Below, in pieces: positions 17,190-26,242 of a stretch of DNA of 64,000 bases. The notes under the pieces are model-generated. The model did no database searches. It had not been told where the DNA came from and worked only from the letters and a program-made list of their open reading frames with translations. The first letter of the stretch is position 1; each line of letters starts with the position of its first letter. The stretch lies in assembly GCA_910575005.1 (NCBI GenBank), contig CAJTCL010000013.1, forward strand, positions 62,001-126,000. The letters run 5' to 3'. The DNA is from Lachnospiraceae bacterium. Lineage in GTDB: Bacteria > Bacillota > Clostridia > Lachnospirales > Lachnospiraceae. The translations under genes were made by a program, and so were the position numbers.

Positions 17190-18689
17190 CTAAGCTTTCA
17201 CAGTAAAAATCGGTTCCATTCGAGCCACTAAAGCCGCCATATTATGCATTTTGTGAACGGCAATTACTTTGTCAATATCCTTATAGGCATAAGGCGCCTC
17301 CGCACGAATGCTGTCTTCCCATTTTTTTAAGATATCAGCTCTTCCTTTGAGATCAGCGCGGGTTGGGTCAATTGGCGTAATGATATGAAATTTTTCCATA
17401 AATTGATGGAACGCCTCATCGTTGCCTTTGATTGCTTCACCGCGAGATTTATCACGCCCAGCGCCATGACTGGCGCTCCAAAGGGAATCTTGATTTCCTA
17501 ATCCACGAAGTAGGTAGCTGGAACTGCCCATAGAGCCAGGTATCATTACCGGCTCACCATAGTAGGCAAAATCTGTGCCTTCCATTTCTTCACAGCCGCC
17601 AGCACAGCAGGCGCCTTTCCGATGAATATAATAAGTTTCACCGTCTATCTGCTTTTCCCAGATATAATTATGCGGAGCATCATAGAGCAGGTTCATATGA
17701 TATTCTCCCAGTGTTCTGGTCAAGGCATCTTCAATCATAAAGCCAAGAAACAAACGATTGGCAAAACCAAAATTAGCGGCATTGCCAGAAGCTGACCAGA
17801 AACGATGCCAGGCATCTATTGCTGCGTCTGTCTTTGGTATTGGATAGATCTTATTCTCTGGATGAGATAGTCTGGCAGGATAAATAGTTTGACAAATTTG
17901 ACGGTTCAGTAATCCGCTATGATGGCCAATCGTCAGAGAACCGGCATGAAGCATGATCACCACGGCTCCTTTTTTGATCTGCCAAGCATTCGCAGTCTGG
18001 CCGTCATAGATTTCAGCTACTCGCTGCACTTCCAGAAAGTGGTTGCCGCCGCCGATTGTCCCAATCTGGTCATCATACGTTAATTGTTCATATTTGCCAA
18101 TAAAATCTTCCAGACCTTCGGTATCATTGGCTTTTAAACTGCCCCGAAATACAGTGCGGTTTAACCATTTTTCCTGAATTTCGGGCTGGTAGTATCGCCA
18201 TAAACCGTTCTTTTTACCATCATGATATGTTTCCAGTAAACCCTCAAGACCATGCAGAAACAATGCTTGTCGTTGTCTTCCAGTCATTGGAATCTGCCTG
18301 CCGCCTTCAAAAAAGATATGCCGAATTATCTTTGTCAACTGAGGAAGTTTTTCTTGAATTTGTTCTTCCGATAAATCAGTAGTATAAAACCGCATACCAC
18401 AGTTGATATCATTTCCCATTGCCTGGGGAACGACAAAATTTTTTGTCATCATGACAGTTCCAATCGGAATGCCAGAACCTTTGTGAAAGTCTGGTGTCAA
18501 AATAATTTTCTCGATCTGCAGATTAGCAGACTGAGAATAACAGGGGATTTCTCTTAACTTGTTCAATGTTTCTTCTAATTCTGTCATTTGATATAACTCT
18601 GCGACTGCATTTTTTTCCGGCAAACAATCCTCTGGAAGATAACAGGATATTACATTATTTCGATCTTTATATTTAATATGATGTACCAT
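17190..18689 (-). CDS. rtcB: RtcB-family RNA-splicing ligase
   Basis: 499 residues. RtcB joins 2',3'-cyclic phosphate or 3'-phosphate RNA ends to 5'-hydroxyl ends using GTP and manganese. Visible signatures: TPDFHKGSGIPIGTVM, NDINCGMR (metal Cys), GGGNHFLEV, MLHAGSLTIGHHSG (metal His), HRKGACCAG, PGSMGSSSYLLRG, and SASHGAGR with the His that accepts GMP. The usual HSGSRxLG is HAGSLTIG here. AAGGAG precedes ATG. It stands alone without RtcA or an RtcR-type regulator, so its RNA substrate is unclear (repair of tRNA or rRNA breaks is the usual suggestion). Confidence 0.92.
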   Translation of the reverse strand: MVHHIKYKDRNNVISCYLPEDCLPEKNAVAELYQMTELEETLNKLREIPCYSQSANLQIEKIILTPDFHKGSGIPIGTVMMTKNFVVPQAMGNDINCGMRFYTTDLSEEQIQEKLPQLTKIIRHIFFEGGRQIPMTGRQRQALFLHGLEGLLETYHDGKKNGLWRYYQPEIQEKWLNRTVFRGSLKANDTEGLEDFIGKYEQLTYDDQIGTIGGGNHFLEVQRVAEIYDGQTANAWQIKKGAVVIMLHAGSLTIGHHSGLLNRQICQTIYPARLSHPENKIYPIPKTDAAIDAWHRFWSASGNAANFGFANRLFLGFMIEDALTRTLGEYHMNLLYDAPHNYIWEKQIDGETYYIHRKGACCAGGCEEMEGTDFAYYGEPVMIPGSMGSSSYLLRGLGNQDSLWSASHGAGRDKSRGEAIKGNDEAFHQFMEKFHIITPIDPTRADLKGRADILKKWEDSIRAEAPYAYKDIDKVIAVHKMHNMAALVARMEPIFTVKA

Positions 18690-19453
18690 AATACTCCTTT
18701 ACACATGTCTAAAGCTCATTTTTATTGGAAAGAATTTTTATATTATGTATTTTAATTTGATATTTTAAAGGAAACCCTAATGTGAGTAACTATGTTAAAT
18801 ATATTTTTTGTGAGTTGATATGTTGTTTATATTATTAGTCTACAATTTCAAGATGTCAACTTCTATTTGAAATTTTATACTACTTATGAATAAATGAATA
18901 TGATATAATTATTTTGTTTTATGATATTAGATTGATATATGATCTTTCAATGAATGGTACTCTGCGGATGTCTCAATTTCATTTTATTTATTTTCACCTT
19001 TCATATAATTTTTGCTGCAGATATTTGTCCTCTTTGTGACTATCCAAATTAACACTGAGGGTGAAAAATGCAAATTTAGCGGATGGCGTCGGGTATTATA
19101 AATTGACCATTATACAAAGGGAATTTAAAAATTAAATCTTATTTATATTTTTTTGTTTGCTGAATTTTTCGTAATTAAAGGAAAGGGGACATGAACTTTG
19201 AAATTAAAATATAAGAATAATATAACTTCTTAAATATTAAAAAACAAAAGGAATATATATAGATATTTTTAAGAATGACTATAGATTATGTATTGCATAA
19301 ATGCCTGCTTTTGCGAGAAATTAAATGAATAAAAATTTAATGTTGTTTAAAAAATACGATTTATATAAATTTTATTGTAGATACTCTTTTGCGGAGGTAG
19401 AAAATGATCCTTTTGTGATCACTGGATCAAACTTGAATAAAGGAGGAAGTTGA
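18690..19453. other. 764-bp gene-poor AT-rich region
   Basis: No ORF with both a credible start and useful length was found on either strand. Two mini-ORFs have good ribosome binding sites: at 19192 (7 codons) and at 19404 (4 codons, after GGAGGT). The second lies in a small hairpin with arms TGATCC/GGATCA just before the thioesterase. They may be leader peptides or chance. No known riboswitch was recognised. Confidence 0.5.
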
Positions 19454-19930
19454 ATGGAACAGGAAGTAAAGAGAATCTCAGATTCAATGATTGAACATAT
19501 TTATCAGGTACGTCCAGAGCACCTTAATGCTGCTGGCAGATTATTTGGCGGTCAATTGATGGAGTGGATTGACGAGATTGCAGGATTGGTTGGTATGAGA
19601 CATTCCAATGGTAATATTACCACAGCCTCTGTGGATAATCTGAGATTTATCCGCGGAGCATACCAGAATGATTTGATTGTATTGATGGCCAAAGTCACAT
19701 ATGTTGGAAATACCTCAATGGAGATAAGAGTAGATACTTATGTGGAAGACTTTCAGGGAACACGAAAACCAATCAATCGGGCATATTTGACCTTAGTGGC
19801 GGTAGATTCCAACGACGTTCCTAGAAAAGTGCCAACTATTTTGCTGGAAACTGAGGGGGAAAAAGCAGAATGGGAGGCGGCCAAAAGAAGGAAGGAATTG
19901 AGGATTCAACGCCAGAAGGAGGGATTTTGA
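19454..19930 (+). CDS. Acyl-CoA thioesterase, YciA/BACH hot-dog family
   Basis: 158 residues. A hot-dog fold hydrolase that releases free CoA from acyl-CoA. LNAAGRLFGGQLMEWIDEIAG contains the Asn, the FGG turn and the catalytic Asp seen in this family. SVDNLRFIRGA and NTSMEIRVDTYVED build the dimer core. The basic tail (KRRKELRIQRQKEGF) is typical. AAAGGAGG lies eight bases before ATG. No fatty-acid gene is adjacent, so the specific substrate is not visible. Confidence 0.92.
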   Translation: MEQEVKRISDSMIEHIYQVRPEHLNAAGRLFGGQLMEWIDEIAGLVGMRHSNGNITTASVDNLRFIRGAYQNDLIVLMAKVTYVGNTSMEIRVDTYVEDFQGTRKPINRAYLTLVAVDSNDVPRKVPTILLETEGEKAEWEAAKRRKELRIQRQKEGF

Positions 19931-20026
19931 CAGAAGGGAATTAGATTTGTGTGACGGATTTGTATCAATAATAAGATAGATGCAAATCCTGGATTGTGGG
20001 AATTTATAGGAGGAATAGACAGGATT

Positions 20027-21403
20027 ATGAGTTTTTGGGGACTTTTCTGCAGTAATACCTTTGGTGTGACAATGAGTATGCTGTTTATGATTTGGATCTC
20101 TATGCTGCTTTTTGGTCGGAAACCATATCAAATAAGAGAGCGCAAAGTAAAAATGATTGCGTTGACCATATTATTTATCTGTGTTTGGGCATTGATAGGG
20201 ACAGTTTTTTATAAAATTGGTATTTTTCGATGGAGATACAATATAGGACAAATCTTGTTTACTTATATTGGAATGACAGGAGCAATGTTTTATTTATATT
20301 TTCTTTATCGGGAAAATCTGATGACTTGTTGGATTTCGGCCGTTTTTTTAGAAATGTTGGAATCTTTTGCCGTACATATAGGAGTCTTATTTTCACCTAA
20401 TATGATTTTTCATTTGGATATTTTGGGAGAACGGTTCATTTATTATTTTTTTCTTTATATATTTACACCGCTTATCGAGATAATATGGGTGCTGGTTCTA
20501 TATAAGACTAGTGTTGGAAAAATGTTTCGCGTGTGGATTGAAAGGAAAGAACCGCGAAAGGCAAGTATTATATTTATCAGTTTATATCCCATTTTATCTG
20601 AAATACTTTATTATATGGTGCAAATAGGTGAACGGGTCGGTAATGATAATGCAATCGTTTCTCTATTGTATTTATTAATTGTTTTTATTATTTTCGGTTA
20701 TGCAGGACGTCAGGAAATGCAAAAAAAGCAAATTCAGACTCAGCAGATTAGTATGCAGCAGCAAAATACTTATATTGAGAGTTTAGAAAAGCTGCAGAGT
20801 GAAATGCGAAAATTTCGTCATGATTATAAAAATATGATGTCTGGCATGTATCTTCAAGCAAAAGAGGGAAATATGGAAGCAGTGCAGGATTTTATTCAGG
20901 ATATGACGATTGATTTTGATCATCAGGTGGGAGAACAGATTCGCAGATTGACACAGCTTGGAAATATTCATATGATTGAGGTGAAAGGGTTACTGCTAGG
21001 AAAGATGGAAAAAATGCAGCAGGAGCAGATTTCCTGTGAATTAGAAATATTGCGTCCATTTGATAGAACAAGGCTGAGAACAACTGATTTATGCAGATGT
21101 CTGGGGATACTGATTGACAATGCTATCGATGAAGTACGAGGAAAACAAGATAAAAAGCCAAAGCCGCAGGTACATATTATGATTAGCAGGCAGGAAGCAT
21201 GCACAACATTTCGCGTGAAAAATTCATTGTATTCAACCATTGATTTTCACAAGATTTGGCAGCTAGGTTATTCTACCAGAGGATCAGACAGGGGAATTGG
21301 CCTTGCCAGCTATAAAAGTATTCTGGAACATTATGAAAATGTCATTTCTCTGACAACAATTAAGGATGGTTATTTTATTCAGGAGTTAAAGATACAGGAA
21401 TAA
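20027..21403 (+). CDS. AgrC-like sensor histidine kinase (GHKL)
   Basis: 458 residues from the ATG at 20027; AGGAGG lies 13 bases upstream, a little far. The only longer start is a TTG at 19994 with no site. Six or so membrane helices fill residues 5-225, followed by a Gln-rich coiled coil. FRHDYKNMMSG holds the phospho-acceptor His, LGILIDNAIDEV is the N box, and STRGSDRGIGLASYKSIL the G box. This is the peptide-pheromone receptor kinase architecture (AgrC/ComD). Its response regulator follows 32 bp later. No AgrB or AgrD gene is present, so the signal must come from elsewhere or from an external peptide. Confidence 0.9.
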   Translation: MSFWGLFCSNTFGVTMSMLFMIWISMLLFGRKPYQIRERKVKMIALTILFICVWALIGTVFYKIGIFRWRYNIGQILFTYIGMTGAMFYLYFLYRENLMTCWISAVFLEMLESFAVHIGVLFSPNMIFHLDILGERFIYYFFLYIFTPLIEIIWVLVLYKTSVGKMFRVWIERKEPRKASIIFISLYPILSEILYYMVQIGERVGNDNAIVSLLYLLIVFIIFGYAGRQEMQKKQIQTQQISMQQQNTYIESLEKLQSEMRKFRHDYKNMMSGMYLQAKEGNMEAVQDFIQDMTIDFDHQVGEQIRRLTQLGNIHMIEVKGLLLGKMEKMQQEQISCELEILRPFDRTRLRTTDLCRCLGILIDNAIDEVRGKQDKKPKPQVHIMISRQEACTTFRVKNSLYSTIDFHKIWQLGYSTRGSDRGIGLASYKSILEHYENVISLTTIKDGYFIQELKIQE

Positions 21404-21435
21404 GAAGTGTTTAAAATTGTGGAGGAAAAATAGTT

Positions 21436-22170
21436 ATGCTTCCAATTTATATTTGTGAAGATGATGCGCTGATATTGGCTGCACAGAGAGAATTTTTAGA
21501 AAAACAAATTATGATTGAAGGTTATGATATGGAGATCGCGCTGTGCAGCAAGCATCCGCAGGAAATTATTGAAGCTGTGGCGGCGTCTCCAAAGAGAGGA
21601 ATTTATTTTCTGGATGTGGAACTTAAGGATGAGCCGATGGATGGATTTATGCTGGGACAAGAGATTCGAAAGTTTGACGCCAGAGGTTTTCTTATCTATG
21701 TGACTTCTTTTCCAGATTTGGCATTTGAGACATTTCGCTATCATTTAGAAGCGCTGGATTATATTGTAAAAGGTAATTCTGACAAAATGCTGGCTGGAAT
21801 GTGCAAAAGCCTTTCGATCATTACTGAGAGGATGTGTAAGGAGCAGGGAGAGAACAAGGAGTATTTTACAGTAAAAGTGATGGATATTGTCAAACATGTT
21901 CCAGTGGATGAAATTATGTTCTTTGAGACAAGTGTCCGTACACACAGAATAGAACTTCATGCGAAAAATGACCGTATTGATTTTATTGGCAGTATGCAGG
22001 AATTACAAGAGCAGTTTAGGGAGCATTTTTTAAGGGTTCATAGGTCATATCTTGTTCATGTAAATAAGATTCAGGAGCTAGATTTAAAGCACCGAGAAAT
22101 TCTTATGGATAACGGAGAAAAATGTCTGTTTTCTAAAAGTATGAAGGGGGAATTGCTGAGCAGAATTTAA
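21436..22170 (+). CDS. LytTR response regulator (AgrA/ComE-like)
   Basis: 244 residues. The receiver domain (1-125) has CEDDALI for the metal-binding acidic pair and YFLDVELKD with the phospho-acceptor Asp; YVTSFPD and LDYIVKG complete the fold. The LytTR DNA-binding domain (about 145-244) includes IMFFETSVRTHRIELHA and FLRVHRSYLVHVNKI. LytTR proteins bind two 9-bp direct repeats about 21 bp apart, and a matching pair lies right downstream at 22211-22246, before an ABC transporter. It is paired with the AgrC-like kinase. Confidence 0.93.
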   Translation: MLPIYICEDDALILAAQREFLEKQIMIEGYDMEIALCSKHPQEIIEAVAASPKRGIYFLDVELKDEPMDGFMLGQEIRKFDARGFLIYVTSFPDLAFETFRYHLEALDYIVKGNSDKMLAGMCKSLSIITERMCKEQGENKEYFTVKVMDIVKHVPVDEIMFFETSVRTHRIELHAKNDRIDFIGSMQELQEQFREHFLRVHRSYLVHVNKIQELDLKHREILMDNGEKCLFSKSMKGELLSRI

Positions 22171-22210
22171 ATGACAATGTTTAAAAGCCGTTTTAGGCAG
22201 TATAGTATAC

Positions 22211-22258
22211 CATTTGGGCAAAACTCAGCATAAAGGTGACAAAACATGATACGATACT
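22211..22258 (+). promoter_or_regulatory. Candidate LytTR operator and promoter
   Basis: CAAAAC occurs twice, at 22219 and 22240, exactly 21 bp apart, each with a G three bases before it (GGGCAAAAC, GTGACAAAAC). This is the repeat step of AgrA/ComE sites. GATACT at 22253-22258 could be a -10 with no good -35, as in activator-dependent LytTR promoters. A separate TATAAT lies at 22297-22302. Confidence 0.5.
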
Positions 22259-22333
22259 TCCATCATAATTACTCTGAGATAGAAACACAGGGCAATTATA
22301 ATGAAAGAAAATATTTAGAAAGAGGGTTATGTT

Positions 22334-23200
22334 ATGGAACAAAATGTATTACTGGATTTGTCACATATTTCTAAACGCTATAAGACGGAATTAGCGCTTA
22401 AGGATATCAATATTACGCTTCATAAAGGGGAAATTTTGGGATTTTTAGGGCCGTCCGGTTCTGGCAAAACTACCACGATTAAAATAATCACTGGACAGTT
22501 AAGGCAAACCTCTGGAGAGGCAAAAATTCTGGGCACAGATACTGTTAATATTGATGATTCAATTTATGAAAAAATTGGAGTGGTTTCTGATCAAAGCGGA
22601 ATTTATGAGAAAATGACAGTATGGCAGAATTTAAGTATGTTTGCAAAAATATGGCGTGTTCCCAGAATAAGAGTGGAGGAAGTCTTACATCAGGTAGAAT
22701 TGTATGGACATCGCAAAAAGCCGGCAGGTAAGCTCTCCAGAGGACAGACACAACGGCTTGTTTTGGCTAGGGCAGTGCTTCATAAGCCAAGAATCTTATT
22801 TCTTGATGAGCCGACAAGCGGATTAGATCCATCGACTGCGGTATCTATTCACAAAATGTTGTTAGAACTGAAGGAAGAAGGTATGTCAATTTTTTTGACT
22901 ACACATAACATGGAAGAAGCCACAAAACTTTGTGATAGAGTTGCACTTTTGTATCAGGGAAAAATTGCTGAGTGCGGGTCGCCGAAGGAGCTTTGCCTGA
23001 AATATAATCAAAATAAAAAATATCATCTGCTTTTGCATAATCAGGAAGAAGTTGTCTTAGAACAAAGTCCTCAAAATATTGCAAAAATTTCAGAATGGAT
23101 GCAGCGAGATGAAATACAGTGTATTCATTCTTGTGAGCCAACATTAGAACGTGTATTTTTACAAGTAACAGGGGCGTCCCTTGGATTAGCAAATATTTGA
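22334..23200 (+). CDS. ABC transporter ATP-binding protein (BcrA-like)
   Basis: 288 residues. Walker A GPSGSGKTT, signature LSRGQTQRL, Walker B RILFLDEPTSGLDPS and switch His TTHNMEEA are intact. The C-terminal extension after residue 225 ends LERVFLQVTG, as in ATPases of the ABC-2/bacitracin-lantibiotic resistance group. It pairs with the permease 13 bp downstream. Position after a LytTR two-component system suggests export of, or immunity to, a peptide. Confidence 0.92.
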   Translation: MEQNVLLDLSHISKRYKTELALKDINITLHKGEILGFLGPSGSGKTTTIKIITGQLRQTSGEAKILGTDTVNIDDSIYEKIGVVSDQSGIYEKMTVWQNLSMFAKIWRVPRIRVEEVLHQVELYGHRKKPAGKLSRGQTQRLVLARAVLHKPRILFLDEPTSGLDPSTAVSIHKMLLELKEEGMSIFLTTHNMEEATKLCDRVALLYQGKIAECGSPKELCLKYNQNKKYHLLLHNQEEVVLEQSPQNIAKISEWMQRDEIQCIHSCEPTLERVFLQVTGASLGLANI

Positions 23201-23213
23201 GAGGAGTTTAGAA

Positions 23214-23954
23214 ATGGAAAATATTAATAAATTAACAGCAGTTGCACAGATTAAATGGATCTGTATCAGCCGCAATACAGCGATTATGATAGGGCCGATT
23301 CTGACCGTAGCGATGGTGTGGATATGCAAGATTTTATATGGCATCAATTCAGGCGGTGATCTATCGCCAATGCTGGTGTCTTTGCTCCTCAATTTGGGCA
23401 TTTCCCTAAATTTGTGTCTGGATGGATTTATTATGGTGGGAACTGCAATTGCAGAAGAGAAAGAGAAACATACTTTACGGGTATTAATGACGTCTTCTAT
23501 CACTGGAATGCAGTATTTTATCGGAAGTATTATATTTCCATTTGTGTTGATGAATATTATCAATATTGTGGTATTGTTGATTAGTGGTGTTTCTATGAGC
23601 CAGGTATCTGTGGCAGCTTTCTTACTGGTCAGTGCGGCAGCTTCACTGATTAGCTGTGTAATGGGAATGATTGTCGGTCTCTGTGCCAAGAATCAGATGA
23701 ATGCAAACTTGATTTCTTATCCATTGATGTTCGTGTTTATGATGATACCAATGTTTGGAAATCTTTCCGAGAAATTGCACCATATCTCAGGATTTTTATT
23801 TACAGGTGTGCTGACAGAGATGGCAGGAGGATTTGCAGAAGGAATCCCATATACGTTTAAAGCCTTGGATATCACAGTGCTTATCGCAGAATTAGTCATT
23901 AGCATTCTTGTATTTCTAATGCTGTATCGAAGGAATGGCTATGAAAAAGATTGA
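23214..23954 (+). CDS. ABC-2 type permease
   Basis: 246 residues with six membrane helices (about 20-40, 55-75, 100-125, 132-160, 165-185, 220-240). IAEEKEKHTLRVLMTSSIT after helix 2 is the conserved coupling segment of ABC-2 permeases. It has only one partner ATPase gene and no second permease, so a homodimer is likely. GAGAGGAG precedes ATG. Confidence 0.88.
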   Translation: MENINKLTAVAQIKWICISRNTAIMIGPILTVAMVWICKILYGINSGGDLSPMLVSLLLNLGISLNLCLDGFIMVGTAIAEEKEKHTLRVLMTSSITGMQYFIGSIIFPFVLMNIINIVVLLISGVSMSQVSVAAFLLVSAAASLISCVMGMIVGLCAKNQMNANLISYPLMFVFMMIPMFGNLSEKLHHISGFLFTGVLTEMAGGFAEGIPYTFKALDITVLIAELVISILVFLMLYRRNGYEKD

Positions 23955-24016
23955 TATAATTTAGACGGCACATGAAATAAGACAGCAAAAAGGCAGTGTG
24001 CTATTAGTGATGTAAG

Positions 24017-24070
24017 AATATCAGGATAATACAGTTTAGATTATTTGCTAAGTCGTATTATCCTGATATT
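24017..24070. terminator. Hairpin terminator after the ABC operon
   Basis: Perfect 16-bp stem (24017-24032 with 24055-24070), 22-nt loop, then TATTTGTTTCTTT. Confidence 0.75.
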
Positions 24071-24372
24071 TATTTGTTTCTTTCCGGTGCTCTTCTTAAT
24101 TGAGAAGTAGTGTCAAGAAACCTTTATTTTGAAAAATTCTTTCTAAAATCTAGGCATTATCTATATTCAATTCAAATTTTAGAATTAGATAACGCCTTTT
24201 TAATGCGAAATAAATCACAGCAAAAAAGTTTTCAATTGTTTGATAGGTGTGATAAAATAAAAAATAATCAGTAAAGAAAAAATAATGGGAAGTGTCATCA
24301 TTTAAAGTATAGTGCATGGAACCTTTATACTTGCAGTATTTGGCACAGACATTAAAATTTAGGAGAGAGCGC

Positions 24373-25152
24373 GTGGGTAGGAAAACGAAAGACTGGAAAT
24401 TTAGAATTACATTTTTAGCAGCATTAGCAGTATTTATTTTTGCAGCGGCCAAGTTGGGGCTGAGTTTTTGGGAATATCACAAAGGAGCACAACAATATCA
24501 GGAATTAGAGGGGATTGCTGGACTTCCCTCTACGAAAAAGTCTGACGATAAAGGAAATAAATCCCAGGAACCCGCAGAGCAGATGGATTTTGATAAACTA
24601 AAAAAGATAAATCCTGATGTGGTGGGCTGGATTTGGATTGAAAAATTAGATATTAGTTATCCGATTGTACAAGGAAAGGACAACGACTATTATCTAAGCC
24701 ATACATTTTATCGAGAAGAGAATAAATGCGGTAGTATATTTGTGGAGATTGGGAATCATGGAGATTTTAGAGATCAGAATACTTTTGTCTATGGGCATAA
24801 TATGCGGGATGGTTCTATGTTTGCCAAGTTAAATCAATATCAAGAGCAAGCAGTTTTTCAGGAGAATCCTGAATTTTATATTTATACGCCAGAGGGGTTA
24901 AAACGCTATCAGATTTTTTCTTGTTATGTAGCTTCACTGGATTGGGATTCTTTTACTTATCAGTTTGAAAATCAAAAATCTTATAAAGAGTGGCAGAAAA
25001 CAGTAAAAAAACGCAGCCTTTATGAAACAGGGATTGTACCAAAACCAGAGCAGACAACAGTGACTTTGATGACTTGTACTCCGGCAGGGGATAATTATCG
25101 TTTTTTGGTACATGGGGTTCTGACAGAAAAACAATCTAAAAAGAAAAAGTAA
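24373..25152 (+). CDS. srtB: Class B sortase
   Basis: 259 codons from a GTG start that has AGGAGAG five bases upstream; an in-frame ATG at 24316 extends it by 19 residues but has no ribosome binding site. One N-terminal membrane anchor (LAALAVFIFAAAKLGLSF) precedes a class B sortase fold: VVGWIWIEKLDISYPIVQG, FVYGHNMRDGSMFAKL with catalytic His, and TLMTCTPAGDNYRFLVHG with catalytic Cys and Arg. Sortase B attaches proteins with NPQTN-like signals to the wall, often for haem or pili. No such substrate is encoded nearby, and the large secreted proteins here lack an LPXTG or NPQTN end. Confidence 0.93.
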   Translation: MGRKTKDWKFRITFLAALAVFIFAAAKLGLSFWEYHKGAQQYQELEGIAGLPSTKKSDDKGNKSQEPAEQMDFDKLKKINPDVVGWIWIEKLDISYPIVQGKDNDYYLSHTFYREENKCGSIFVEIGNHGDFRDQNTFVYGHNMRDGSMFAKLNQYQEQAVFQENPEFYIYTPEGLKRYQIFSCYVASLDWDSFTYQFENQKSYKEWQKTVKKRSLYETGIVPKPEQTTVTLMTCTPAGDNYRFLVHGVLTEKQSKKKK

Positions 25153-25173
25153 AATCTATATGAAGGAGGAATC

Positions 25174-25917
25174 ATGATGGCAGAGATGAACAGGGAAGAA
25201 AAGGTAGAACAATTCTTAAAGATGGTAGAAAAATCGGATAATATTGTATTTTTTGGCGGTGCAGGGGTGTCAACAGAGAGTGGGATCCCTGATTTTAGAA
25301 GTGTAGATGGATTGTACAATCAACAATATGATTATCCGCCAGAGACAATTTTAAGCCATACTTTTTATCGCAGGAATACGGAGGAATTTTATAGATTCTA
25401 TCGCAATAAGATGTTGTGTCTTACAGCACAGCCTAATATGGCGCATAAGAAACTTGCTGAGCTAGAAGCAGTTGGGAAAGTGCGGGCGGTAGTGACACAG
25501 AATATTGATGGGCTGCATCAGCTTGCCGGCAGCAAAAAGGTGTTGGAACTTCATGGAAGTGTTCACCGAAATTATTGTGAGAGTTGTCATGAACTTTATG
25601 ATGCAGAGTATATGCTGCATAGTACTGGGGTCCCTGCGTGTGAGAAATGCGGCGGCGGTATTAAGCCAGACGTTGTACTTTATGAGGAAGGGCTTGATAA
25701 TCAGACGATGCAGGAAGCTGTTTACTATATCAGCAATGCAGATATGCTGATTATTGGCGGCACATCCCTAGCAGTATATCCAGCGGCAGGATTGATCGAC
25801 TATTATCAAGGAAATAAGCTGGTATTGGTCAACAAAACGGCAACGCCTAGGGATGGCATTGCCAATTTAGTACTGCAGGAGAGTATCGGAGAACTATTTG
25901 CAAAGATTATTGTTTGA
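25174..25917 (+). CDS. cobB: NAD-dependent protein deacylase (sirtuin)
   Basis: 247 residues. GGAGVSTESGIPDFRS binds NAD, TQNIDGLHQLAG and LELHGSVHR hold the catalytic His, and two zinc pairs are CESC and CEKC. GGTSLAVYPA is the second NAD loop. It removes acetyl groups from lysines, for example on acyl-CoA synthetases. Starts at the first of two adjacent ATGs after AAGGAGG. A short gap (21 bp) follows the sortase, so the two may share a transcript. Confidence 0.93.
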   Translation: MMAEMNREEKVEQFLKMVEKSDNIVFFGGAGVSTESGIPDFRSVDGLYNQQYDYPPETILSHTFYRRNTEEFYRFYRNKMLCLTAQPNMAHKKLAELEAVGKVRAVVTQNIDGLHQLAGSKKVLELHGSVHRNYCESCHELYDAEYMLHSTGVPACEKCGGGIKPDVVLYEEGLDNQTMQEAVYYISNADMLIIGGTSLAVYPAAGLIDYYQGNKLVLVNKTATPRDGIANLVLQESIGELFAKIIV

Positions 25918-25947
25918 AAATATCATATTTGGACAGGAGGGAAAATA

Positions 25948-26142
25948 ATGCCGATATCTTATGAAATTGGAGATATTGTCCGTTTGAAAAAACAGCATCC
26001 TTGTGGAAACAAGGAATGGGAGGTACTGCGGGTAGGAGCGGATTTTCGCTTAAAATGTTTGGGCTGTGGCCATCAGATCATGGTTCCCCGTAAGCTGGTA
26101 GAGAAAAATACCAAAGGAATTCGGAAAAAAGAAGAACGATAA
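25948..26142 (+). CDS. DUF951 family protein
   Basis: 64 residues. GDIVRLKKQHPCGNKEWEVLR and LKCLGCGHQIMVPR are the conserved features of DUF951: two short Cys-containing loops in a small beta-rich protein. Function unknown, possibly metal or nucleic-acid binding. GACAGGAGG precedes ATG. It is commonly found as a lone small gene next to housekeeping genes in Firmicutes. Confidence 0.88.
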   Translation: MPISYEIGDIVRLKKQHPCGNKEWEVLRVGADFRLKCLGCGHQIMVPRKLVEKNTKGIRKKEER

Positions 26143-26242
26143 TACATCACTACCATTCTTCCAAGGAATTTTTTTCCTGCTGTAATTCATTGGAAATCGT
26201 GTTATCATATTTGTAATAATCATATGAAACTGGGGAAGCTTT

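Noticed and set aside
22171-24315. Search for an AgrD-like peptide or AgrB near the LytTR system
   Set aside because: No short ORF with a signal or leader, and no AgrB-like multi-helix protease, was found in the gaps.
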